DNA from: Calothrix sp. NIES-3974
GTDB taxonomy: Bacteria > Cyanobacteriota > Cyanobacteriia > Cyanobacteriales > Nostocaceae
DNA length: 64,000 nt
Direction of reading: 5' to 3'
Assembly (NCBI RefSeq): GCF_002368395.1
Contig: NZ_AP018254.1
Coordinates: 1,798,001-1,862,000 of the forward strand
A program made the translations under genes and the position numbers. Below, one piece after another: positions 20,323 to 28,792 of the stretch. The notes beneath the pieces are model-generated. The model was given only the letters and a program-made list of their open reading frames with translations, had not been told where the DNA came from and made no database searches. Position 1 is the stretch's first letter. The number at the start of each line of letters is the position of its first letter.

Positions 20323-20868
20323 TTACAAGCCCAGATGAATAGTAAAACCACTGCGTAAGTGAAAGTCAGGTTCTTTTCCAGGATGAATTAAAGCCCAATA
20401 ACTAATATTACCATCTTGTGTTTTCAAGACTGCGGTGATTCCCATATCAATCTGAGGATGGATATTCATAATTGGCTGGATGTTTAAATCTATAGATAAT
20501 TCCAATTGACGCGGTAAGGATTTAATTTGAAAAGGAAGTTGGGTAAACACTGATTCTATTTTCATCCCTTGGCGATAATCATCAAAACTGTAAATATTCC
20601 AATCTCCACTGGGAGCAAGATTAAATTCCCAATAACGAGGAGAATTTTCAATTCCTAAAAAAAACTCCAAACAGGTGTGTTCCCAAAGATAATCTCGACG
20701 TTCAGGGGAAGGGGATAGGGGTGGTATTTGTAATTTATTAATATTGCCAGTTAGTTGGTAATTTATCTGAAGTAAATAATTAGATTTATCCCAATGAACA
20801 TCACCTGTAATTTCGAGATCAATGTTTGTGTTGTCAAAAGGGATAAGGGAAAAGGGGATTGGACTCAT
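20323..20868 (-). CDS. DOMON-like domain protein
   Basis: A single-domain 181-residue beta-rich protein. Features suggesting the DOMON-like (murB-associated type) fold: WEHTCLEFFLGIENSPRYWEFNLAPSGDWNIY, where the family typically has WxxxCxExFL and YxExNxxPxGxWxxY, and the C-terminal FHLRSGFTIHLGL. DOMON-type domains bind heme or sugars, but the ligand of this subfamily is not established. It has no signal peptide, so it is probably cytosolic. It is flanked by repeats on both sides and has no operon partner. Confidence 0.8.
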   Translation of the reverse strand: MSPIPFSLIPFDNTNIDLEITGDVHWDKSNYLLQINYQLTGNINKLQIPPLSPSPERRDYLWEHTCLEFFLGIENSPRYWEFNLAPSGDWNIYSFDDYRQGMKIESVFTQLPFQIKSLPRQLELSIDLNIQPIMNIHPQIDMGITAVLKTQDGNISYWALIHPGKEPDFHLRSGFTIHLGL

Positions 20869-20915
20869 GATAATTTGTGTATGTATTATATTCAGCTATA
20901 ACTCATATCAATCAT

Positions 20916-21046
20916 CTACAGCAGTCCTAAATTATTTGTGAAATCTAAAATGTAGGGTTGTTAACGGTTGACAGTTGACGGTTAACAGTCACCAGTCATC
21001 AGTCAACAGCACGCTATTTTTCACAACTTAAATCGGATTGCTGTAG
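20916..21046. mobile_element. MITE family G, copy 1 (131 bp)
   Basis: Inverted ends CTACAGCAGTCC (20916) and GGATTGCTGTAG (ending 21046), with inner AAATTATTTGTGAAAT/ATTTTTCACAACTTAAAT also in inverted order. A relative lies at about 35117-35230 (GAGCAATCCGACTAAAT...AATAGGATTGCC). Non-coding. Confidence 0.6.
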
Positions 21047-21066
21047 CTACTGGATTTGGTGTTGAC

Positions 21067-21360
21067 TTGGGGGGGTGACAATCTAGCTTCAAAGGTTTAT
21101 ACCGCAAGGATTATAGAATCGCAATACCCATGATTGTGTTAAGCTTCGCTTATCCTGCAGTGACCCAAGAAGGAGTATCCCCTTAACGATAAAACTAAAT
21201 TCAGAGCCGAGTTCAACGGAAAAATAAGGCTTTTACTCGCAGCTGATTAATAATAGAATCAATCAAGCCGAAAAATGAAGTTTATCTTTTATCTTTTTAT
21301 GACAGACCGGCTAAAAACTATTGCTGTATCCTAGTTTCAGAAGTTTTCGTCACCCCCCAA
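21067..21360. mobile_element. MITE related to an IS4-type element (294 bp, 9-bp TSD)
   Basis: Non-coding element with ends TTGGGGGGGTGACAA (left) and TTGGGGGGTGACGAAA (right end, reverse complement). It is flanked by a perfect 9-bp direct repeat GGTGTTGAC at 21058-21066 and 21361-21369, the hallmark of transposition. The end sequence GGGGTGACGAAA is shared with the terminal repeats of the IS4-family element at 26012-27285, which suggests the IS transposase family could mobilise it. No ORF spans the interior. Confidence 0.85.
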
Positions 21361-21445
21361 GGTGTTGACGGCTAACAGTTAACAGTCACCCATCAAAAGT
21401 AGTGGATATGTAACTTAAATACGCAACAACTGATCAACCTGTAAA

Positions 21446-22618
21446 TCACTGGAATGATTGGATAATTTGACGAATACTATTTTCTTGAGTCTCGATACTT
21501 CTAGTTAACTGGAACTGTACTAAAGCTCTAGCTAAATTATGTTCTGGATAATTCACTTTAAAATATACATTTCCAGCTAAGTAATCGGTCAAAAATCGTA
21601 ATCCTAATTCAAAGGGAATTAAACGAATTGCATCATATATATATAAATAATCATTCTCTGTGAAAAACTCTGGAGCCACCAACAAATAACCCTGGAGAAT
21701 ACCTTGGCAAATATCCACATCAAACACTACTCTTTGCCAATCTTCCGTTTCTTCCCCTAACAAATTACATCCAGAACGTAAACAATCTCCGATATCATAA
21801 TGAATCAAACCTGGTTTCACCGTATCTAAATCAATTAAACTAATTGATTGATGGGTTTGCCGATCAAACATGACATTATTGATTTTCGGATCACCATGCA
21901 TTAATCGTAAAGGTAATAAACCCTGATTTTTAGCATTTTCTAAAACAGATACCCAATTTTGCCGCTCCTCAACAAATTGTAAACAGTATTTCAACTCATG
22001 AGAAAATTCCGATTTTCGATTCGGTCTAGAAACTTGAGATAAAACCCGTTGATAAGCTTCCAAATAGATGGGTGTAATATGAAAACCAGGTAAGGTATCA
22101 GCCAATCTCTGGGGAGATAAATCCCTAATTAAATAGTGGAAATAGCCCAAGGCATAACCAATTTCCTGAGCTTGTTGCTGATTGGCAATCATATCAAAGG
22201 AATAGGACTCAGGAATAAAACTAATCGCTCGCCAAAAACCATTTTCAACATCGATATAATGATTTTCGCCCCTAATGGTACGCAAAACCCCAGGAACCTC
22301 CCAACGGCGATCGCGTTCCCGTAGCGTGTCGCTTTTGCGACTCAGCGACTCCTTTGCAGAATCTCCTTTTCGTAATACCTGGGATATGTGTTCTGTGAGA
22401 ATACACATATTTTCCATCACTAGATGGGGTTGACGAAATACCTGGGTATTAACCTTTTGTAAAACAAAATGGGGTCGGGTCGGTGAATCCGTTGTCACAA
22501 AATAGGTATCATTAATAATGCCGTTCCCTAAAGGCTCAACCCCCCTCACCCCATTCACGTCAGAAAATTGGTTTGCGATCGCTTTTAAATCCACTACATC
22601 CATCACAGAATTTTCCAT
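21446..22618 (-). CDS. aminoglycoside phosphotransferase-fold kinase, NahK-like
   Basis: A small-molecule kinase of the APH/choline-kinase fold. The N-lobe has HFVLQKVNTQVF, similar to N-acetylhexosamine 1-kinases (NahK). The catalytic loop is LMHGDPKINNVMFD and the DFG-equivalent is ISLIDLDTVKPGLIHYDIGD, followed by CLRSGCN. A sugar 1-kinase role is plausible but not proven. The start is ATG at 22618; an in-frame TTG two codons upstream is less likely. Oddly, about residues 85-107 (RKGDSAKESLSRKSDTLRER) are Ser/Arg/Lys-rich, fit no kinase element and are encoded by a palindromic segment (about 22312-22365) that looks like a repeat inserted in frame. Confidence 0.85.
   Translation of the reverse strand: MENSVMDVVDLKAIANQFSDVNGVRGVEPLGNGIINDTYFVTTDSPTRPHFVLQKVNTQVFRQPHLVMENMCILTEHISQVLRKGDSAKESLSRKSDTLRERDRRWEVPGVLRTIRGENHYIDVENGFWRAISFIPESYSFDMIANQQQAQEIGYALGYFHYLIRDLSPQRLADTLPGFHITPIYLEAYQRVLSQVSRPNRKSEFSHELKYCLQFVEERQNWVSVLENAKNQGLLPLRLMHGDPKINNVMFDRQTHQSISLIDLDTVKPGLIHYDIGDCLRSGCNLLGEETEDWQRVVFDVDICQGILQGYLLVAPEFFTENDYLYIYDAIRLIPFELGLRFLTDYLAGNVYFKVNYPEHNLARALVQFQLTRSIETQENSIRQIIQSFQ
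22312..22365. repeat. palindromic repeat inserted in the kinase gene
   Basis: Within the N-lobe coding sequence of the NahK-like kinase. Contains GCGTTCCCGTAGCGTGTCGC followed by the hairpin GTCGC-TTTT-GCGAC and CTCAGCGACTCC, the style of the palindromic repeats seen in intergenic regions here. The reading frame stays open across it and encodes a basic, low-complexity stretch, consistent with an in-frame insertion tolerated at a surface loop. Confidence 0.55.
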
Positions 22619-22721
22619 GCTCAATTCTCTATTTCCCTGGTAGCAACTACTCCAACCTAATTGGGCTGATTCTAACCTATGTTATTGTCGATGTTTGTAT
22701 CCTTCAAATCTGGAACCTTAA

Positions 22722-22931
22722 CCCGGATTTTTCACGAATCCCTCCAACTCTCAGGGAATAGGGAACAGTCCGTGACGGGAGTAGAAAGAAAATTCAACCG
22801 TTACTCCAGGTTTACCGTTTATATCTTTTACACTAATGCTTGCTACATATCAGGGGCTGTAACCGTTGATGATTCTAGTTTCATTTATTGCAAAGTAAAA
22901 GATAATCGATATTACTTGTGAGAAATGCAGG
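22722..22931. mobile_element. MITE family A, copy 2 (210 bp, TSD TTAA)
   Basis: Ends CCCGGATTTTTCAC and (reverse complement of right end) CCTGCATTTCTCAC form terminal inverted repeats; direct repeats TTAA flank at 22718-22721 and 22932-22935. The interior includes CAGTCCGTGACGGGAGTAG as in the other family A copies. Non-coding; frames drawn through it are not genes. Confidence 0.75.
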
Positions 22932-22935
22932 TTAA

Positions 22936-23632
22936 GTAGTGGGGAATCAAAATTACAACAGTCTTGCTAGAAAATCGGGAGTGGAGAGTAGGGATTAGGA
23001 ATAAGCTATTAGAGTTACATTTAGGTGAGCAGGGGTAGGAGGGGAAGAAAATGTATCAACATTTTTGTGAAATTGTATAAAAATCCAAAATCTAAAATCT
23101 AAAATAGATAGATTGATTAGTTATTTAAATCTGTGAAAACGCCAAAATTGTCAACTCCCTCAGTTTTCGGACTTATTGACAAAATAACCAGCCTCATTCT
23201 CAATATTAATGATTCTATTCTCAATTTTCTGACGAAATTATCATACTTTCAGGATTTATAATTGACATCTTGACAAATCGCGGATATAGTATGATAAGTT
23301 GCCCCCGGGGCTATGTAAATTTTAAAAAACTCAGATAGGTTGGGAAGTAAGAGATTTTAATTCGGTAACTCATCACGCGATCGCAATTAAACTTGATGGA
23401 TAAGAAAAGGCATGTAGTTGCGCTCACAGTGCTTTATATTCACCCCCACAGCGATATAGATTAAAAGTTCAGAATCTTTTCTGTCACCAGTTAACCGTCA
23501 ATAAACCAAAAAGCAGGAAAATCCCCTTGATTATATCGACCTAATCAGGGGATTCACAGCAAGCAAGCTTTAATCTGGCTTAAATGTCAGCGAACAAACA
23601 TTTGCGAAATTTTCGCCCAATTCAACCGTAAA
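22936..23632. other. intergenic region, no gene identified
   Basis: About 700 bp between a MITE and the downstream end of the DUF4360 gene. Contains AGTAGGGATTAGG-type heptamer repeats and CCAAAATCTAAAATCTAAAAT at about 23090. Near 23515-23550 AAATCCCCTTGATTA...TAATCAGGGGATT forms an inverted repeat that could be a terminator for the DUF4360 gene on the minus strand. No coding frame is supported. Confidence 0.45.
23518..23552 (-). terminator. inverted repeat downstream of the DUF4360 gene
   Basis: AATCCCCTTGATTA pairs with TAATCAGGGGATT around a short TATCGACC spacer, about 80 bp past the stop of the 23633-24235 gene on the minus strand. A short T-rich stretch follows on that strand (TTTTCCTGC). 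A probable intrinsic terminator, with one mismatch in the stem. Confidence 0.5.
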
Positions 23633-24235
23633 TTAGCGACAGCCACGGTATTTGACATGGTAAATAATACCAGCACGACGAGCAAAGTCTAGGGAGTCAA
23701 CGGTGGCGATTCCTCTGCCTCTACTTGTCATGGAAGTATTAGCGCGGACGTTCACACTATCACCACAACGAGACCAGGTTTCTGCCAATAACGGATGTCT
23801 AACGTTGTATTCTTGTTCACCATTTAATGTTCTCGAGAAAACAGGACCGCGTTCACCAGCAAAGAAATACTCGGCTCGCAGTGTTCCACTGGTATTAGGA
23901 GCAATATAGCCTCGGTAATCTGCTGTGAATAGGGATATTTGATAGCCTGAAGGTACTTTAATCGGAATGGTTAAATTACAAGTTTTCCGGAATCCTGTTG
24001 AACTGGGTGCTTCAGCGATATATTTATCAAATAAAATGCTCACTTCCTGACCATCAGGACTAACGGTTACACTTGCAGAACCAGCAGGACAACCACTACC
24101 ACCGTAATCTGCACCCAGGATTTCGACTTTAGGTGCTGCAAAGGCTGGACCAACGGAAGCAGCCGTCAGTATTGCTGTTGCGAGAAAGGTTTTAGCAAAA
24201 TTCATCGATGCTTTTTGAATTTTTGTCGCGTTCAT
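23633..24235 (-). CDS. secreted DUF4360 protein, copy 1
   Basis: A 200-residue exported protein. A signal peptide (about residues 1-33) ends FAA after a hydrophobic core (TFLATAILTAASVGPAFA). The mature part carries the DUF4360 pattern: YGGSGCPAGSA, CNLTIPIKVPSGYQ, TADYRGYI and AEYFFAGERGPVFSR, then WSRCGDS and a final Cys near the C-terminus. Four Cys in conserved spacing suggest two disulfides. The start at 24235 has GGAAGG just upstream; an earlier in-frame TTG is rejected. It is a clear paralogue of the gene at 24348-24929, about 110 bp upstream on the same strand. The role of DUF4360 is unknown; a cell-surface function is inferred from export. Confidence 0.9.
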   Translation of the reverse strand: MNATKIQKASMNFAKTFLATAILTAASVGPAFAAPKVEILGADYGGSGCPAGSASVTVSPDGQEVSILFDKYIAEAPSSTGFRKTCNLTIPIKVPSGYQISLFTADYRGYIAPNTSGTLRAEYFFAGERGPVFSRTLNGEQEYNVRHPLLAETWSRCGDSVNVRANTSMTSRGRGIATVDSLDFARRAGIIYHVKYRGCR

Positions 24236-24347
24236 ATTTACCTTCCACAATGAGATGAAGAGATGTGATTAATTTTGTTCAGTTTTTTCAGTCGGTTTGA
24301 GATTACAGAACAATTGCCAATAACTTACATGCAATTTGTTGTAGACT

Positions 24348-24929
24348 CTATCTGCAACGTCTCCAAGCCATATTCAACGCCATTTGCTCCACTCTGGCGA
24401 TACCTTGACCATTAGCAGTCACAGAAGCATTCACTCGCATATTTACACTGTCACCACAACGTGACCAGAGATTTGTTCTTGCTGTTGGATTATGACGTAC
24501 ACGGTAATTCCCACTCCTTAATCTTCGTGAAAACACCGGACCCCTTTCACCAGCAAAGAAATATTCCGTTCGCAGATTTCCTTCGGTTCTGGGGGATACA
24601 TAGCCGCGATAATCTGCATTCCGAATTGCTACTTGATAGCCAGAAGGAACTTGAATCGGGATTGTCAAATTACAGCTTTTGCGCCTTTGTCTGGAAGTAT
24701 TTCCATCGGCAATAAATTGATTGGTTTGGATGGTTACAGTTTGACCGTTGGGACTGAATCGCAAATCGACAGATCCCTGTGGACAACCGCTACCACCATA
24801 ACTTATATTGTCGATGCCGAATTTTGGCGCTGCAAAACTTGGCACTACTAAAGTCGTTGCTAACACCGTTGCAGTCAGAACAGCTGGAAGGAGATTAATT
24901 GATATTCTCCGATAATCTTGATGATTCAC
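24348..24929 (-). CDS. secreted DUF4360 protein, copy 2
   Basis: Paralogue of the downstream neighbour, 193 residues. A signal peptide (LLPAVLTATVLATTLVVPSFAA) is followed by YGGSGCPQGS, CNLTIPIQVPSGYQ, NADYRGYV, EYFFAGERGPVFSR and LWSRCGDSVN, and the chain ends RRCR. The start is GTG at 24929, supported by GGGAGGTAGGT immediately upstream. The conserved blocks are nearly identical to copy 1 while the linkers differ, which suggests an old tandem duplication under constraint. The same strand and short spacing make co-transcription plausible. Function unknown; predicted extracellular or periplasmic. Confidence 0.9.
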   Translation of the reverse strand: MNHQDYRRISINLLPAVLTATVLATTLVVPSFAAPKFGIDNISYGGSGCPQGSVDLRFSPNGQTVTIQTNQFIADGNTSRQRRKSCNLTIPIQVPSGYQVAIRNADYRGYVSPRTEGNLRTEYFFAGERGPVFSRRLRSGNYRVRHNPTARTNLWSRCGDSVNMRVNASVTANGQGIARVEQMALNMAWRRCR

Positions 24930-25338
24930 ACCTACCTCCCTGCCTTAATCAGGGCTGTTTTTAGAGGACAGTGTTGATTTGGAGGAAAAATATTTAAAAA
25001 ACCGATTTTGTAAATTGGCTACGCATCGACACAGAAACTTTTGAATATTCGTTTGTTTACAAGTTTTAGGTTCAGCAAGTGATTGCCCAACTTTTGATCA
25101 CATATGCTTGAGTCTTAATACACGGTTCGCGATAAAACTTGGTTCGGTTCGGTTTTAAATATTTACCTCTCACATTTACATTATGACTCAACCAGAGAAA
25201 AAGTGATGAGATATACAGATAAAATTTACATTTTGTGATAAAGGAAAAATCCAAATAGTTAATAGTTATAGCTTAGACCTCTGAGATTCCAGAATGGCTT
25301 GGGAAGCGGGATGTTCCCAGAGGGGGTGATGGTGTTGG
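24930..25338. other. intergenic region, nothing identified
   Basis: About 410 bp upstream of the DUF4360 pair, presumably holding their promoter. No repeat family member, RNA gene or believable ORF is seen; a 60-codon minus-strand frame at 25072-25254 has no supporting feature. Confidence 0.45.
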
Positions 25339-26011
25339 TTATTTTTTCGTCAAATTGCTGATGAAGGGACGTTCAAAGGCTAAAAAGAAGAGATAGCTGA
25401 TGATAAGGGAAGAAAACGTGGCAACTAGGAAAAATGCGATACTCCAGGGGAGTATCGCAAAGGTCAGGGGTGCTAAGTTAAAGTAGGCTAGGGCATAACG
25501 CACCATCGCCACGATAGGGCCATGAATGAGGTATAGGCTGTAGGAAAAACTACCAAGGGTGACTGCCCAGGGATGTTCAAATATCTGCAAAATTCGAGGG
25601 AGGGGTTTATTTTGTAAAATCTGTTCCGTGCAGAAAATAAATAAGTAAGCACATGCAAGTCCGAGAAAGGTTTCCCCAATCCACAGATGCAACCCTAAAC
25701 GTCGCCATTCCGTAATGAATGCCAAGATGGTAAAAACTAATGCTAAACTTTTCCAGGGAAGGGTTTGACGTAATTTGACCAGATTTGGTTTGGGAGAAAA
25801 GCCAATATCCGCAGCAGCCATTCCCAGTGTAAAAATGCCGATAAACCAAGGAGCAGCACTACTGAAAGCATCATTGAAACAATAAACGGGAATTAAGCCC
25901 ATAATTAATCCCGTGAAAACCGTAAATATAATTCCCCATCTTCGCCAAATGGGTAATAGGAGAAAGGGGAAAATAAAATATAATTGCCATTCACTAGCAA
26001 TACTCCACAGG
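25339..26011 (-). pseudogene. acyltransferase 3 family, 5' truncated by an IS element
   Basis: The C-terminal ~220 residues of a membrane acyltransferase of the OafA/acyltransferase-3 type, which O-acylates surface glycans. Visible: LWSIASEWQLYFIFPFLLLPIWRR (a characteristic family segment), about seven further hydrophobic helices, and the late YLIHGPIV motif. The reading frame runs on into the IS terminal repeat (encoding FVTPSA) and IS sequence, so the apparent N-terminus of the longer frame (to 26100) is IS-derived. The expected N-terminal third, with the catalytic-motif His and first helices, is missing, and I found no matching remnant beyond the IS at 27286. Probably non-functional. Confidence 0.8.
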
Positions 26012-27285
26012 GCTGAAGGGGTGACGAAACTAGCGGAAAGTATTATTTTGTAAAGTATACAACGATTTATGGTAGAAAAAGGATAGGTCAAAATAGTCAA
26101 TAAGACCTATCCAAATGACAATGTTACAAGAATCATACCAAAAAATCCTCAGAAATCAATTTAAAACAGCAGATTTTATTTTCCTGAGCATTCTCATAAC
26201 GGTTTTACAATCAATCAAGAAGGTAAATTTAGAAAAATTAGCGAATGCTCTGCCAATCGGAATAAAGTTTGAAAGTAGAAGGAGAAGATTACAAAGGTTT
26301 TTAGTTCTGAATAACTTAAAAATAGAAACAGTTTGGCATCCAATATTATCAGTGATAATGTCAACTTATTTTCAGCCAAATAAAATAGTTTATGTGGCGA
26401 TAGATAGAACTAATTGGGGCTGAATAAATATACTAATGACAAGTATTATTTGGGATAAAAGAGCAATTCCAGTATGCTTTGATATATTACCGAAATTAGG
26501 TAGCAGTAATCTGGAGGAGCAAAAAACAGTAATATCAAACAGTCTTGCGATTCTCAAAAATTATCAAGTATGCATTTTAGGCGACAGAGAATTTTGCTCG
26601 ATATCACTTGCTAATTGGCTTGCAGAGAAGAATCTAGGCTTCTGCTTGCGGATGAAGAAAAATACAAATATTGAAATCAAACAGGATATTTGGAGTGAGT
26701 TAAGTGCAATTGGTCTCAGGTCTGGAACTTCGGTATTTTATCAGGGAGTAAAGCTGACTAAATCAACCGGATTTCAACCAGTTAATTTGGCTTGTAAATG
26801 GAAAAAAAAGGTGAAAGGAGTTACCCCAAAAGAAGGCTGGTTTATTGCTACTAATTTTCCGAGCTTAGAGATTGCTATTAATGCTTATAAACAAAGATTT
26901 GACATTGAAGAAATGTTTAAAGATTTGAAATCAGGTGGCTATAATCTTGAAGACTCAAGTGCTTGTCAAACAAGACTTATATCTCTAATTATACTGATTA
27001 CTATTGCATACACTTCTGCAAGCCTTCAAGGAAAAAGTATTAAGCTCAAAGGTGTTCAAGAATATGTTTGTCGTCCGAAAGAAAATGGTCGTCAAGTACG
27101 TAGACATAGCAGCTTTTATGTTGGAATTTACGGTCAAACCTGGGTGGATTTTAAGTATAAATGTACCGATTTAGTCACCGAATTAATAAAATTAAATCGC
27201 AATAAGTGGAAGTTTTATCGAAGAGGTGAAAGGGCTATGATGCTTATTGAATCAGCTTTGTAGATATTTTCGTCACCCCTTCAGC
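26012..27285 (+). mobile_element. IS4-family insertion sequence (1274 bp)
   Basis: Bounded by perfect 18-bp terminal inverted repeats: GCTGAAGGGGTGACGAAA at 26012-26029 and its complement at 27268-27285. Contains one transposase gene interrupted by an in-frame stop. It cuts an acyltransferase gene on the minus strand. No target duplication is visible (flanks ...CTCCACAGG and TCCAGAACA differ), and the acyltransferase 5' part is absent on the far side, so a deletion or rearrangement probably followed insertion. Confidence 0.85.
26115..27263 (+). pseudogene. IS4-family transposase with in-frame TGA
   Basis: A DDE transposase in one continuous frame, broken by a TGA at 26421-26423 (reading DRTNWG-stop-INILM). 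The first Asp lies in YVAIDRTNW, just before the stop. The second Asp is in ILGDREFCS, and the Glu sits in the IS4 signature Y-x2-R-x3-E-x6-K (YKQRFDIEEMFKDLK). Both halves are otherwise intact, and the downstream part has its own ATG at 26436 but lacks the first Asp. A single-base change (for example TCA to TGA) would explain it. Likely inactive and recently broken; translational readthrough is not excluded. Confidence 0.85.
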
Positions 27286-27769
27286 TCCAGAACATAAATA
27301 CATGATTACGAATTAGGATGAATTAGTAATTACAAATTAAAAATTACGTAGGCGTAGCCTTGCCGTAGGCTATTACGAATTACGAATTAACTTGATTCTT
27401 TTATCTCTTCTCAGATTTATAAACTAATCATGAACGTTTTTCGATATATTCACAAAGAGATGATAAACCTTTGATAAAATTATTTTGAAATTACTTATCT
27501 GACTCAATTAATACCATTTCATTCCAATTTTGATACATTTTCTTACCCTGCATTCCCCGCTTTCCATCAGATATAAATCACGCTAGAACATTTGGCTTCA
27601 CTGAGGTAATTGCATATAAAACTATACAAAACAAATGTACCTGCAGGAAAACATGGGAACTAATTTGAGTGCCAAACATCAGGGGTAGGAATTGGCGATG
27701 AATACTGTAATATGGTGGGAAATTGGTGGCGAAGTATGAAGTTAAGTTAAGGAAATATTTATTTAGACA
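27286..27769. repeat. intergenic region with ATTACGAATTA palindromic repeat
   Basis: After the IS, 27301-27392 carries an AATTACGTAGGCGTAGCC...GGCTATTACGAATTACGAATTA repeat, also at 37185-37308 and, shorter, at 13347-13385. The rest (27400-27769) is AT-rich with no gene, probably the promoter region of the ABC operon. No trace of the missing acyltransferase 5' end was found. Confidence 0.55.
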
Positions 27770-28792
27770 ATGATTGAAGTCGAACATCTAAGCAAAACCT
27801 ACGGTAGTACCGAAGCGATCGCGGATGTCACCTTTGAGGTGGAACAGGGGGAGATACTAGGGTTTCTCGGTCCAAATGGAGCAGGGAAGACAACAACGAT
27901 GCGGATTTTAAGTGGTTATTTACCTGCAACGAGGGGAACAGCAAGGATTGCGGGGTTTGATGTCCATGAGAATTCCCTTGCGGTACGTCAGCGTATAGGT
28001 TATTTACCGGAAACACCCCCCTTGTATCCGGAAATGACCATCGAGGGGTTTTTGTTTTTTGTGGCTAGAATTAAAGGGGTAGCAGCAGGCGATCGCGCAC
28101 ATCAGGTTAAATTGGCGATGGAGAAGTGTAATTTAACGGAACGTCGGCACACGATTATCCGTAAATTATCCAAGGGGTATAAACAACGGGTGGGGATAGC
28201 TCAAGCGATCGTTCACGACCCTCCAGTGATTATTTTAGATGAACCCACCGTCGGACTTGACCCACGGCAAATTATTGAAGTCCGGAATCTGATTAAAAGT
28301 TTGGCTGGAAGTCATACAGTGATTTTATCTACCCATATCTTACCGGAAGTGAGTATGACCTGTAGTCGGATTACCATTATTAACCGGGGGAAGGTAGTTG
28401 CAACCAATACTCCCGAAAAATTGATGCAGGAGTTGATGGGGGGAACAGGATACGAATTGGAAATTGAGGGAGAAGTCGAATTAGCCAAACAAATATTGCG
28501 GGAAATTCCTGGGGTGAGTCTGGTAGAATCAATTCCGACCCCGGAGGGATTATATCCAGCAACACCAGGGAATCGTTCCTGTTTGCGAGTTGCTTGTCAA
28601 TCACAAACTGAATTAGGAAATCAACTTGCATCCACATTATTAACAGGGGGGTTTGGATTGTATGAAATGCGACGGGTGAAAGCCAGTTTAGAGGATGTAT
28701 TTTTACAATTAACAACAGAAGAAAAGACCTTAGAAATTCCAGACCATCATGAGAGTGACAGGGAGATAGAAGAAGCAGGAGAAGAAAATTAA
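27770..28792 (+). CDS. ABC transporter ATP-binding protein (GldA/CcmA-like)
   Basis: Powers export by the membrane proteins encoded directly downstream. The 340-residue chain has an N-terminal nucleotide-binding domain with Walker A GPNGAGKTT, Q-loop GYLPETPPLYPEMT, signature LSKGYKQRVG, Walker B VIILDEPT and switch-His STHIL. A C-terminal extension of about 110 residues (GGTGYELEIEGEV...VKASLEDVFLQLTTEE) is as in GldA-type and ABC-2 exporter ATPases. The stop codon TAA abuts the ATG of the permease gene with zero spacing, so translation is probably coupled. In Bacteroidetes, GldA/F/G is linked to gliding; in cyanobacteria the substrate is not known. Confidence 0.93.
   Translation: MIEVEHLSKTYGSTEAIADVTFEVEQGEILGFLGPNGAGKTTTMRILSGYLPATRGTARIAGFDVHENSLAVRQRIGYLPETPPLYPEMTIEGFLFFVARIKGVAAGDRAHQVKLAMEKCNLTERRHTIIRKLSKGYKQRVGIAQAIVHDPPVIILDEPTVGLDPRQIIEVRNLIKSLAGSHTVILSTHILPEVSMTCSRITIINRGKVVATNTPEKLMQELMGGTGYELEIEGEVELAKQILREIPGVSLVESIPTPEGLYPATPGNRSCLRVACQSQTELGNQLASTLLTGGFGLYEMRRVKASLEDVFLQLTTEEKTLEIPDHHESDREIEEAGEEN

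Noticed and set aside
26001-27295. Target-site duplication of the IS4 element
   Set aside because: Flanks CTCCACAGG and TCCAGAACA share only TCCA; not accepted as a duplication.
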